Of a stretch of DNA of 53,224 nt, positions 15,536-23,891 are shown in pieces. The stretch is taken from positions 1 through 53,224 of the forward strand of contig JBAZOO010000026.1 of the NCBI GenBank assembly GCA_041648735.1, read 5' to 3'. Within the stretch, counting starts at the first letter, position 1. The number at the start of each line of letters is the position of its first letter. The notes under the pieces are model-generated. The model ran no database searches. It was not told the DNA's origin and saw only the letters and a list, made by a program, of their open reading frames with translations. A program made the position numbers and the translations under genes. Source of the DNA: JBAZOO01 sp041648735. GTDB taxonomy: Bacteria; Verrucomicrobiota; Lentisphaeria; Oligosphaerales; CAITYL01.

Positions 15536-17020
15536 ATGTCACGGCACCTTTCCCCGACCCCCCGCGCCGGCCGGCCGTCGCCCGGGCTTTTGGCCGCCGC
15601 CAGCCTGGCCCTGGCCGCCACCGCCTCCGTCGCCACCGCCAGCGTCACCGTGCTCCAGGTGGAGGCGGATGGCAGCACCGCCACCACCGGCATCCAGTAC
15701 GCTCCGGTCGAGTTTGCCGGCAGCACAACGGTGACTTCTGGCGGGGTTACCTACTATGCACTTTCAGCCGTGGCCCCCGACAGCACTTATTCCGGCCATG
15801 CCGCGACCGTGCGCGACCGGCTGCTGGCGGCGGACGGCGCGGCCAACCCCGTCACCGACATCTACTGCTTGTATGCCAGCGACCTGCTCGACGACTACGT
15901 GAAGACGGCGGCGGAGTCCACCGTGGCCGCGCGGCCGGCCCTGTTGGGCAACGGCATCAAGGTGGTGAACAACAGTTGGGTCGGCTCCTATGGGACGTTT
16001 GCCCTCGACCAGGACGCCCAGCGGCGGATGGACTACATGATCGCCCGCGAAGACCTGGTCTGGGTCTCCGGCGCCGTGACCGATGACAGCTACGGCTCGC
16101 CGCTGGTCTGGACGGCCCGCAACGGCATCGCCGTGCGCGGCACCCAGGCGTTCGACCCGGCCAACGCCACTTACGAGCAGGTCGGCAAGCGGCACGCCGA
16201 CTTGTGGGGGCCCAAGGCCGCTTCCGGCCTCGACGAGGCGGCCAGCTACGAGACGCCCGGCGTCGCCGGCTATGCCGCCGGGCTGGTGGAAACGGCGACA
16301 ACGACTGCCGGCCTGGGCAATGCCCAAAAGCACCAAGTGGTCAAAAGCCTGTTGCTGACTGGGGCCGACAAGACGGCCACCACCAGCAATGGGTTTCTCT
16401 CCTGGAGCCGGGAGACGGTGAACAACCTGGACGTCCAGGATGGCGCCGGCCGGGCCGACTACCAGAAAAGCCTGGCGGTGCTGACTGCCGGCGAGAAGGC
16501 CGAGGCCGACGTCAGCGCCGGCGCCGTGGTCGCCCCGGCCGCCACGTTGGACACGCAGGGCTGGGTCTGGGGCAATCTGCTGGCCAATGGCAAGCAGGCG
16601 GTGGTCGTGGAGGTCGCCGGTGCCACGCTCAGCAACCTGACCGCCACCCTGACCTGGGACGTGACGCAACAGGAAAAGCCGGGGAACAAGCTTGACACCA
16701 CCGATGCGGGGGTGATCTTCGCCAACCTCGACCTGGAGCTGCTGCCGGTGTCCTTTGACGGCTCGGCCTACACCTTGGGCGACTCCTTCGGGATTGCGGG
16801 GCTGATGAGCAAGGCCACGGACGACAACGTGGAGCATCTCTATTACAACACGGGGACGCTGGCGGCCGGCTACTACGCCTTTGTCTTCAGCAACTCCAGC
16901 GGCTTCGCCCAGGACTATGGCTTCTCCTACAGCTTCGACCTGGCGGCCATTCCCGAGCCGGGGGTGTTGGCGCTGCTGGCCCTGGGCGGCGCGCTGCTGC
17001 TCCGCCGGCGGCGGCGGTAG
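15536..17020 (+). CDS. Subtilase-like PEP-CTERM secreted protein (copy 1)
   Basis: A 494-residue exported protein: an N-terminal signal peptide (hydrophobic 17-36, likely cleavage near ATA-SVT) and a C-terminal sorting tag made of PEP (IPEPG), a hydrophobic helix and RRRRR. The tag marks it for exosortase processing at the cell surface. The body resembles the S8 subtilase fold: SGHAATV places His88 like the catalytic His, NNSW is at 145-148, and ASYETPGVAG puts Ser237 like the GTSxAAPxVAG serine. The catalytic Asp (DTG motif) is not evident; VLQVEADG stands there. So it is either a divergent protease or a pseudoenzyme. The ATG at 15536 was chosen by analogy with copy 2; 15530 is an alternative. 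Confidence 0.75.
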   Translation: MSRHLSPTPRAGRPSPGLLAAASLALAATASVATASVTVLQVEADGSTATTGIQYAPVEFAGSTTVTSGGVTYYALSAVAPDSTYSGHAATVRDRLLAADGAANPVTDIYCLYASDLLDDYVKTAAESTVAARPALLGNGIKVVNNSWVGSYGTFALDQDAQRRMDYMIAREDLVWVSGAVTDDSYGSPLVWTARNGIAVRGTQAFDPANATYEQVGKRHADLWGPKAASGLDEAASYETPGVAGYAAGLVETATTTAGLGNAQKHQVVKSLLLTGADKTATTSNGFLSWSRETVNNLDVQDGAGRADYQKSLAVLTAGEKAEADVSAGAVVAPAATLDTQGWVWGNLLANGKQAVVVEVAGATLSNLTATLTWDVTQQEKPGNKLDTTDAGVIFANLDLELLPVSFDGSAYTLGDSFGIAGLMSKATDDNVEHLYYNTGTLAAGYYAFVFSNSSGFAQDYGFSYSFDLAAIPEPGVLALLALGGALLLRRRRR

Positions 17021-17031
17021 GGCTGGGGCGG

Positions 17032-17059
17032 TTGCGGACTCCGCCGGCGAGAGTACATT
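17032..17059 (+). promoter_or_regulatory. Predicted promoter of the second PEP-CTERM gene
   Basis: TTGCGG (17032-17037) and TACATT (17054-17059) are separated by 16 bases, between the two tandem PEP-CTERM genes and 120 bases before the second start. The duplicated genes therefore seem to have separate promoters. Confidence 0.4.
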
Positions 17060-17178
17060 GGCGGTCTGTTCCCGGCCGCCGGCAAGGGGCCGGAATGAGT
17101 TGGCGGGGAACGGGATTTGGGTTCCCTGCAAGCTGTGGGTCGTTTGTCCGTCCTGCATCCCGAAACGAGGAGAAGAGC

Positions 17179-18774
17179 ATGTCACGAGACCAAGCCCCGT
17201 CCCGCGGCGCCGGCCGGCCTTTGCCCAGGCTTTTGGCCACCGCCGCCAGCCTGGCCCTGGCGGCCTCCGCATCCGTCGCCACCGCCAGCGTCACCGTGCT
17301 CCAGGTGGAGGCGGATGGCAGCACCGCCACCGGCATCCAATACGCCCCGGTCGAGTTTGCCGGCAGCACGGTGGTGACCGTCGGCGATGTCACCTATCAT
17401 GCACTTTCGCCTGTGGCCCCCGACAGCACTTATTCCGGCCATGCCGCGACCGTGCGCGACCGGCTGCTGGCGGCGGACGGCGCGGCCAACCCGGTCACCG
17501 ACATCTACTCCCTGACCGCCGACAACTTGCTCGGCAACTACGTGAACCGGAATCCCCCGTCCACCACGGCGGTGCGGCCGACCGAGTTTGGCAACGGCAT
17601 CAAGGTGGTGAACAACAGTTGGGTCGGTTCCTTTGGCTGGTATGCCACCGATTTGGACTGCCAGCGGCGCATTGACTACATGGTCGCCCGCGAGGACCTG
17701 GTCTGGGTCTCCGGTGCCGTGACCAATGACAGCTACGGCTCGCCGCTGGTCTGGACGGCCCGCAACGGCATTGCCGTGCGCGGCACCCAGGGGTTTGACC
17801 CGGGCAACCCGGCGTATTTGCAGGTCGGCAAGCGGCACGCCGACTTGTGGGGGCCCAAGACCGCTGCCGGCCTCGACGACTATGCCAGTTTCGGGACGCC
17901 CGGGGTCGCCGGCTATGCCGCCGGGCTCATCCAGGAAGCGGCCAACCGCGGCTGGAGCAACGGCACCAACGGCCTCCGGCATGAGGTGGTCAAGAGCCTG
18001 TTGCTGACTGGGGCCGACAAGACGGCCACCACCAGCAATGGGTTTCTCTCCTGGAGCCGGGAGACGGTGAACAACCTGGACGTCCAGGATGGCGCCGGCC
18101 GGGCCGACTACCAGAAAAGCCTGGCGGTGCTGACTGCCGGCGAGAAGGCCGAGGCCAACGTCAGCGCTGGCAGCGTGGTCGCCCCGGCGGTCACGGCGGA
18201 CACTCAGGGCTGGGTCTGGGGCAATGTGGCGGCCAACGGCCAGCAGGCGGTGGTCGTGGAGGTCTCCGGCGCCACGCTCAGCAATCTGACCGCCACCCTG
18301 GCCTGGGACGTGACCCAACGGGAGACGGTCGCCAAGAAAAAGCGGACGCCGACGCTCGACACCACCGATGCCGGGGTAATCTTCGCCAACCTCGACCTGG
18401 AGCTGCTGCCAGTGCTCTTCGACGGTTCGACCTACACGCTGGGCGACTCGTTCGGGATCACGGGGCTGACGAGCAACTCGGCGGACGACAACGTCGAGCA
18501 CCTCTATTTCACGGAGACGCTGGCGGCCGGCTACTACGCCTTTGTCTTCAGCAACCTCAGCGGCTTCGCCCAGGACTACGGCTTCGCCTATAGCTTCGAC
18601 AGCGCGCTGGCGCTTTCCGGGCAGGAGTTGCTTTTGCAGTCCGCCGCCGCAGTTTCCGAGCTTGGTGGCTTGGGCCTGCCGTCCGCCGACCTGACGGCAG
18701 TTCCCGAGCCGGGGGCGTTGGCCTTGCTCGGCCTCGGCGCGGTCGGGCTGCTCCGCCGGCGTCGGACGGTGTGA
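17179..18774 (+). CDS. Subtilase-like PEP-CTERM secreted protein (copy 2)
   Basis: A 531-residue paralogue of the gene at 15536, with the same layout: signal peptide, subtilase-like body with His88 and Ser237 at identical positions, and a C-terminal VPEPGALALL...RRRR sorting tag. It differs mainly by a short Lys/Arg-rich insertion after the shared block (KKKRTPTLDTT) and about 25 extra residues before the PEP tag. The ATG follows GAGGAG at ideal spacing. A 162-base tract (17995-18156) is identical to 16346-16507 in copy 1, while the flanks have diverged; this points to recent duplication or gene conversion. No exosortase gene is in the window. Confidence 0.75.
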   Translation: MSRDQAPSRGAGRPLPRLLATAASLALAASASVATASVTVLQVEADGSTATGIQYAPVEFAGSTVVTVGDVTYHALSPVAPDSTYSGHAATVRDRLLAADGAANPVTDIYSLTADNLLGNYVNRNPPSTTAVRPTEFGNGIKVVNNSWVGSFGWYATDLDCQRRIDYMVAREDLVWVSGAVTNDSYGSPLVWTARNGIAVRGTQGFDPGNPAYLQVGKRHADLWGPKTAAGLDDYASFGTPGVAGYAAGLIQEAANRGWSNGTNGLRHEVVKSLLLTGADKTATTSNGFLSWSRETVNNLDVQDGAGRADYQKSLAVLTAGEKAEANVSAGSVVAPAVTADTQGWVWGNVAANGQQAVVVEVSGATLSNLTATLAWDVTQRETVAKKKRTPTLDTTDAGVIFANLDLELLPVLFDGSTYTLGDSFGITGLTSNSADDNVEHLYFTETLAAGYYAFVFSNLSGFAQDYGFAYSFDSALALSGQELLLQSAAAVSELGGLGLPSADLTAVPEPGALALLGLGAVGLLRRRRTV

Positions 18775-19072
18775 TGGAATCTGGGGGCGCCGAACCCGGC
18801 TCGGCGTTCCCTCATCGCCCTCAACGTCCTCAGACACACAAGCACCGACGTAACGGTGTGAGGTCGGAAAGGAAGCACCGCCTGAAGGCGGAACTCCGAA
18901 CTCGGATGGCCCCGGGTTGGGAGTTCCCGCTTTAGGGGGGGAGGACCTGCCGTCCAGGCAAACTTCGCAGGGCGGAAGATGATGCGCTGGTTGTGGCACC
19001 GGGGACGGTGCCACCGACTTTGGGGGCGCGGCTGGGGGAGTGAGGGGGCGTCTCCAGGCCGGCCGGTGGCGC
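18775..19072. other. Intergenic region with palindromic elements between convergent genes
   Basis: This stretch of about 300 bases separates the rightward PEP-CTERM gene from the leftward RNase gene. No gene is supported. It holds a CCGCC-TGAA-GGCGG hairpin (18878-18891) and a perfect 8-base stem GTGGCACC/GGTGCCAC (18993-19014). The latter could act as a terminator, although no T-run follows. The sequence style is that of dispersed spacer repeats. Confidence 0.55.
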
Positions 19073-20797
19073 TCAGAGTTCGTCGCCGCTGATCAGGTCG
19101 TGGACCTTGAACTCCTCCATGTGGAGGGTGCCGTCGGCGCGGAAGGAGAACTCGCAGTGGGTCTCGGCCTCCATGGCCTTGATCAGGTCGGCATCCTCCT
19201 TCTTGAGCCGGTCGAAGATGCGGGGATGGACGGTGACGCGGACCTGCATGTTGCCGCGGTAGCGGCGGAGGATTTCCTGGAGGCGGCGCTGGATTTCGAC
19301 GCTGACGCTCTGGGGGGACTTGACGAGGCCGCGGCCGGAGCAGTAGGGGCAGTCCTCGTAGACGGCGTCCTGGAGGCTTTCCCGTTCGCGCTGGCGGGTC
19401 ATTTCGACCAGCCCAAGGCCGGAGACGGGGAGCACCTTGGTGCGGGCGCGGTCGGCGAGCAGGGCGTCCTTGAGCGCCCGGTAGACGGCCTGCTGATCCT
19501 TGCGGCCGCGCATGTCGATGAAGTCGAGGACGATCAGGCCGCCGACGTTGCGCAGGCGGAGCTGGCGGGCGATCTCCTGGACGGCCTCGAGGTTGGTGTT
19601 GAGGATGGTCTCGGGGTGGTCCTTGCCGGAGCGGTTGCGGCCGGAGTTGACGTCGATGGCGATCAGCGCCTCGGTTTCGTCAACCACCAGGTAGCCGCCG
19701 CTGGGGAGGGTGACGCGGCGGCTGAAGATCGAGTCGATCTGGTCGGTGAGGTTGTACTTCTGGAAGAGCGGCTTGGGCTGGTTGTAGTGGCGGACCTCGA
19801 CCTTCTCCTCGCGGGCGAAGCGTTGGACCAGCCCCTGGACCAGGTCGTAGACGGCCTTCGAGTCGGTGACGATCTCGTTGACGTCCTCGGTGAGGCAGTC
19901 GCGGACGGTGCATTCGATGACATCCGGCTCCTGGTAGACGCAGGCGGGGGCGCGGAGGCGGTTCTTCTCCTCGGCCTGCTTCCAGTAGCTGAGGAGGTTG
20001 GCGAGGTCGCGCTGGAAGGCCTTTTCGCTTTTGCCGGCGCCGACGGTGCGGCAGATGATCCCCATGTTGGAGGGCAGGGGCAGGGCGCGGAGAATCCGGC
20101 GCAGGCGCTGGCGTTCCTCGTTGGACTCGATGCGCTTGGAGATGCCGAGGTGGCTGGAGCCGGGCAGCAGGACGAGGTAGCGGCCGGGGAGGCTGAGGTT
20201 GGTGGTGACGCGCGGGCCCTTGGTGCTGATCGGGCCTTTGGTGACCTGGACGAGGACTTCGGTGCCGGGCTTGAACAGGCTCGGGATGTCCTCGACCGTC
20301 ACCTGCTGCCGCGGCTTGCGCCGCTGCTGGGGCTGGGGCTGGCGGCGGTTGCGGCGCTGGGGCTGGTTCCGGCCGCCGGGCGGGGGTTGCGGCGCGGCGG
20401 TGGCGGTGGCCGGTTCGGGGCCGGGCCCGGCGAAGAGCATCTGCTTGAGCATGTCGAGCAGGGTTTGCTTGCGGGCGGGCGCGGCGGTTCCGGCGGCGGC
20501 TGGCGGTTCGGGCTCGGGCGCGGCGGCCTCCTCCTCGCGGTGTTCCTCGTCACCCTCCAGCATGTCCTGGGTGGCGGGGATCATGTCCCAGTAGTGGAGG
20601 AAGGCGTTCTTCTCGAAGCCAATGTCGACGAAGGCGGCCTGGAGGGATGGCTCCAGGTTGTTGATGCGCCCCTTGAAGATGGAGCCGACGAGGCGGTCCT
20701 CGTCGCGGCGTTCGATGAAATACTCTTCCAGCTTGCCGTCAGAGACGACGGCGACCCGGGTCTCCAGGCCCCCGGCATTGATGAGGATCTGCTTCAT
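19073..20797 (-). CDS. rng: Ribonuclease E/G family endoribonuclease
   Basis: Single-strand-specific endoribonuclease for rRNA maturation and mRNA decay (574 residues). The catalytic core is intact: Asp382 in IAIDVNSG and Asp425 in LIVLDFIDM bind the metal, and CPYCSGRG (483-490) is the zinc link. An S1 RNA-binding domain opens the protein but is split by an insertion at about residues 75-168. That insertion is acidic first and then very rich in Gln, Pro and Arg, likely disordered and RNA-binding. There is no long C-terminal scaffold, so it resembles RNase G more than E. It starts inside the 3-prime end of fmt (59-base overlap), suggesting translational coupling. Confidence 0.93.
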   Translation of the reverse strand: MKQILINAGGLETRVAVVSDGKLEEYFIERRDEDRLVGSIFKGRINNLEPSLQAAFVDIGFEKNAFLHYWDMIPATQDMLEGDEEHREEEAAAPEPEPPAAAGTAAPARKQTLLDMLKQMLFAGPGPEPATATAAPQPPPGGRNQPQRRNRRQPQPQQRRKPRQQVTVEDIPSLFKPGTEVLVQVTKGPISTKGPRVTTNLSLPGRYLVLLPGSSHLGISKRIESNEERQRLRRILRALPLPSNMGIICRTVGAGKSEKAFQRDLANLLSYWKQAEEKNRLRAPACVYQEPDVIECTVRDCLTEDVNEIVTDSKAVYDLVQGLVQRFAREEKVEVRHYNQPKPLFQKYNLTDQIDSIFSRRVTLPSGGYLVVDETEALIAIDVNSGRNRSGKDHPETILNTNLEAVQEIARQLRLRNVGGLIVLDFIDMRGRKDQQAVYRALKDALLADRARTKVLPVSGLGLVEMTRQRERESLQDAVYEDCPYCSGRGLVKSPQSVSVEIQRRLQEILRRYRGNMQVRVTVHPRIFDRLKKEDADLIKAMEAETHCEFSFRADGTLHMEEFKVHDLISGDEL

Positions 20798-21797
20798 GTG
20801 TGGGATGTAATTCCGTGGAAAGGTTGCTGTCGTTTGCGAGCCGGGTCCCGGTTGCCACGGGACAGCCCCGCAGAAACTCGGCGACGTTCATTTCGCCGCG
20901 GCCTTCCGGCACGACCCGGCCCAGTTCCAGCGCCCCGTGGCCGCAGGCGACGATCCAGGCGTCCTGGTCGGCCTGGACCACGCAGCCGGGGTGGGCGTCC
21001 ACCGCCGGGCGTGGCCGGACGGCCGTCACCATGACCCGGCGCCGGCCTTTGGGCGTTGGCAGGAAAAACCAGGTCCCGGGCCACGGGTGGAAGGCCCGGA
21101 CCTGCCGCTCGAGCCGGCCGCAGTCCGCGGTCCAGTCGAGCAAGCCTTGTCCTTTCGTGATCTTGCGGGCCACGGTGGCGCCCGCCGCGGGCTGGGGGAC
21201 AGGCTGAAGCCCCGCCCGGCAAATCGCGGTGATGCATTCCGCCAGATGGGCGGCGGCCAGTTCGCCCAAGGCGGTTTCCAAGGCGTCGGCGGTTTCGGTG
21301 CCGCGGAGCGGCAGCCGGATTTGCCGCCACACGGGGCCGGTGTCGAGCCCCCGGTCGATCCGCATGAAGGAGACGCCGGTCTCCCCGTCGCCCGCCAGGA
21401 TGGCCGCCTGGACGGGGGAGGCGCCCCGGTGCCGGGGCAGCAGGGAGGCGTGGACGTTCAGGCAGCCGTGGCGCGGCGCCGTGAACAGCGGTTCCTTCAG
21501 GAGCTGCCCGTAGGCCACCACCACGGCCAGGTCCAAGTCGAGCTGACGCAGATGCGCCACGAACTCGGGGGCGTTGGCGCAGGCGGGCCGGTCGGGGGCC
21601 AGCCCCAGCCGGAGTGCCTCCGCGCCGATGGGGGTTGGCGCCAGGGCGCGGTGGCGTCCCCGCGGCCGGTCCGGCTGCGTCCCCACTCCCGCCAGGACCA
21701 AGCCGGCCGGTGCCGCGGCGGCCAAGGCCCGCAGCAGCGGCAGGCCGAGGTGGCCGGAGCCAAGGAAGTAGAGTCGGATGGGAGGGGGTGGAGCCAA
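20739..21797 (-). CDS. fmt: Methionyl-tRNA formyltransferase, TTG start
   Basis: Formylates initiator Met-tRNA with 10-formyl-tetrahydrofolate. Diagnostic motifs are the N-terminal IRLYFLGSGHLGLPLL, the folate/catalytic NVHASLLPRHRGASPVQ, GVSFMRIDRGLDTGPV and the C-terminal FHPWPGTWF. The only start consistent with the family N-terminus is TTG at 21797, preceded by GAGG. At 352 residues it is about 30 longer than usual; the extra C-terminal tail lies in the overlap with the RNase gene and may be neutral. It is divergent from folK, and a CGTCA-TGC-TGACG palindrome lies between the two genes. Confidence 0.94.
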   Translation of the reverse strand: MAPPPPIRLYFLGSGHLGLPLLRALAAAAPAGLVLAGVGTQPDRPRGRHRALAPTPIGAEALRLGLAPDRPACANAPEFVAHLRQLDLDLAVVVAYGQLLKEPLFTAPRHGCLNVHASLLPRHRGASPVQAAILAGDGETGVSFMRIDRGLDTGPVWRQIRLPLRGTETADALETALGELAAAHLAECITAICRAGLQPVPQPAAGATVARKITKGQGLLDWTADCGRLERQVRAFHPWPGTWFFLPTPKGRRRVMVTAVRPRPAVDAHPGCVVQADQDAWIVACGHGALELGRVVPEGRGEMNVAEFLRGCPVATGTRLANDSNLSTELHPTHEADPHQCRGPGDPGRRRL

Positions 21798-21891
21798 CGG
21801 GGAAAGCCTCGCCGCCCCGTCGCCGGCCTTGGAGTTTCCGGGCGGCGGCGGGGCATTATCTTACGTCATGCTGACGGGGGGGTAATGTAAC

Positions 21892-22398
21892 ATGGCCAGT
21901 GCCGATTTACGAAACCATCTTGACACCGTTGTGACCCCGGTGGCGCTGGGCCTCGGCGCGAACCTGGGGGATCCGGCGGCGGCGCTGGCGGCGGCGCTGG
22001 CGGCCCTCCGGCGTGGCGGAGTCCGCAAGCTGCGGCTGTCCGCCGTGCGGGTGACGGTGCCGGTGGATTGCGTGCCGGGGACGCCGCCGTTCCACAATGC
22101 CGCGGCCACGGGGGAGTGGGGCGGCACCGCCGTGGAGCTGCTGGCGCTGTGCCATCGGATCGAGCGGGAGCTGGGGCGGCCCGCCAGGCATTCGCCCCGC
22201 GAGGCCCGGGTCATCGACCTGGACATCCTCCTCTTCGGGGGGGCGGTGCTCCGGCTGCCGGGGCTGGAGGTGCCGCATCCCCGGCTGCTCGGGCGCCGCT
22301 TCGCCCTTGAGCCGTTGGCCGAGCTGGCCGCCGACTGGCCAATCCCCGGGACGGGGCTGACCGTCGGCGAGGCGCTGGCGCGGCTTGGCCGGGGCTGA
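21892..22398 (+). CDS. folK: 6-hydroxymethyl-7,8-dihydropterin pyrophosphokinase
   Basis: HPPK of folate synthesis: transfers pyrophosphate from ATP to hydroxymethyl-dihydropterin. The 168-residue protein has LGLGANLGDP near the start, PFHNAA, the ATP/Mg motif REARVIDLDILLFG and PHPRLLGRRFALEPLAELA. The ATG has a G-run upstream but no canonical ribosome site. It faces prfA tail to tail with only 4 bases between the stop codons, and is divergent from fmt, which uses a folate cofactor. Confidence 0.95.
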   Translation: MASADLRNHLDTVVTPVALGLGANLGDPAAALAAALAALRRGGVRKLRLSAVRVTVPVDCVPGTPPFHNAAATGEWGGTAVELLALCHRIERELGRPARHSPREARVIDLDILLFGGAVLRLPGLEVPHPRLLGRRFALEPLAELAADWPIPGTGLTVGEALARLGRG

Positions 22399-22402
22399 GT
22401 TT

Positions 22403-23488
22403 TCAGGCGAGTTCCTCGGCCAGGCGCCGTTCCACGTCCCGGCCACGGATTTCCTCGATGAATTCGTGGAAGCGTTCGCCGCTGAGGATTGCCGGCAGGT
22501 CGTGCCAGGTGAGGTCGAAGCGGTGGTCGGTCACCCGGTTCTGGGGGAAGTTGTAGGTGCGGATGCGTTCGCTGCGTTCGCCGGTGCCGACCTGGGACTT
22601 GCGGGCGGCGGCGTAGCGGGCCGCCTCGGCGTCGCGCCGCCGTTGCAGCAGGCGGGTGCGGAGCAGGCGCAGGGCGATGTCGCGGTTCTTGTGCTGGGAG
22701 CGTTCCTGCTGGGAGAAGACGGCGAGGCCGGTGGGGAGGTGGGTGACGCGCACGGCGGAATCGGTCCGGTTCACGTATTGGCCGCCGGCGCCGGAGGCGC
22801 GGCAGGCCTCGAAGTGCAGCTCCTCCGGCCGGATCTCCAGGTCCACCTCTTCGGCTTCGGGCAGGACGGCGACGGTGACGGTCGAGGTGTGGATGCGGCC
22901 GGCGGCCTCGGTGGCGGGCACCCGCTGGACGCGGTGGACGCCGCTCTCGTAGGCGAGCTGGCGGAAGGCGTCCGCCCCGCGCACGGCGAGGATCGCTTCC
23001 TTGAGGCCGCCGACGTCGTTGCTGGCGAGTTCAAGCAGTTCGACAGTCCAGCCGCGCTGTTCGGCGTAACGGGTGTAGAGGCGGTAGAGGTCGGCGGCGA
23101 AGAGGCCGGCCTCGTCGCCGCCGGCGGCGGGGCGGATCTCGAGGATGGCGTCACGCCCCTCGTAGGGCAAGGGTGGCAAGATGGCGGCCTTGAGGTCGCG
23201 TTCGATCCGGGGCTGGCACGCCTCGGCTTCGGCCAGTTCCTGGCGGGCGAGGGCGAGCAGGTCGGGATCGGCTTCGGCGGCGAGGATGGTCCGGGCTTCC
23301 GCCGCCTGGCGGCGGGCGGCGTCGAGGCTGGCCCACAGCTCCAGGATCCGTTCCAGGCGCTGGCGTTCGCGGTTCAGCTCCTGGAGGCGGCGGGTGGCGT
23401 CGCCGGCCTTGAAGTCGAACTGGGCCAGCCCGTGCTCCAGTTCGCGGCGGCGGGCGGCGGCCTTGGCGATGTGGGTTTGCAGGTCCAT
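22403..23488 (-). CDS. prfA: Peptide chain release factor 1
   Basis: Release factor reading UAA and UAG (361 residues). The anticodon-like tripeptide is PAT (191-193, in RVPATE), the RF1 type rather than the RF2 SPF. The catalytic GGQ (235-237) sits in ASGAGGQYVNRTDSAVRVTH; Tyr replaces the more usual His after GGQ. The ATG at 23488 was chosen for family length; an in-frame start at 23542 would overlap the upstream terminator. No ribosome site is evident. A prmC methyltransferase, often next to prfA, is absent. Confidence 0.96.
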   Translation of the reverse strand: MDLQTHIAKAAARRRELEHGLAQFDFKAGDATRRLQELNRERQRLERILELWASLDAARRQAAEARTILAAEADPDLLALARQELAEAEACQPRIERDLKAAILPPLPYEGRDAILEIRPAAGGDEAGLFAADLYRLYTRYAEQRGWTVELLELASNDVGGLKEAILAVRGADAFRQLAYESGVHRVQRVPATEAAGRIHTSTVTVAVLPEAEEVDLEIRPEELHFEACRASGAGGQYVNRTDSAVRVTHLPTGLAVFSQQERSQHKNRDIALRLLRTRLLQRRRDAEAARYAAARKSQVGTGERSERIRTYNFPQNRVTDHRFDLTWHDLPAILSGERFHEFIEEIRGRDVERRLAEELA

Positions 23489-23540
23489 GCGGGGTGGGGT
23501 GGTCCCGTCCGGCCCCTGGCGGAATTCCGGTTCAGACGGC

Positions 23541-23579
23541 AAAAGACAGGCCCCGCCGGGGAAGGGCGGTGGCCTGTCT
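23541..23579 (-). terminator. Rho-independent terminator or attenuator between rpmE and prfA
   Basis: On the minus strand a long stem (AGACAGGCC ... GGCCTGTCT with inner CCGCC/GGCGG) is followed by TTTT. It lies about 55 bases after the rpmE stop and 53 bases before the prfA start, so it ends the pnp-rpmE transcript or attenuates prfA. Confidence 0.75.
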
Positions 23580-23633
23580 GCGGCAAGCCGGAGCGCGGGG
23601 GCGTCCCGGCCCGCTGGGGGGCGGCGCCGGGGG

Positions 23634-23873
23634 TCAGCCTTTCTTGCCGGCCGGCTTGGCCGCCACCGCGACCTTGACGCCCTCGTACTTGCGGCGGAAG
23701 CGGTCGACGCGCCCTTCGGTGTCCATCAGCTTTTGCTTGCCGGAGTAGAAGGGATGGCACTTGGAACAGATGCCGACATGGATTTCCTTTTTCACGGACT
23801 GCACCTGGAAGGTGGAGCCGCAGGCGCAGACGACTTTGCAGTCGACGTAGGTCGGATGGATGTCCTTCTTCAT
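23634..23873 (-). CDS. rpmE: 50S ribosomal protein L31, zinc-binding type
   Basis: Large-subunit protein L31 (79 residues). Cysteines at 12, 16, 18, 36 and 39 (CKVVCACG; CSKC) place it in the zinc-containing C+ class. MKKDIHPTYV is the standard start and HPFYSGKQKLMDTEGRVDRFRRKY the standard C-domain. GAGGTG precedes the ATG at 23873; the GTG at 23882 is a less likely start. It sits 18 bases downstream of pnp and is followed by a strong hairpin. Confidence 0.97.
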   Translation of the reverse strand: MKKDIHPTYVDCKVVCACGSTFQVQSVKKEIHVGICSKCHPFYSGKQKLMDTEGRVDRFRRKYEGVKVAVAAKPAGKKG

Positions 23874-23891
23874 GGGATTCACCTCGTTGGC

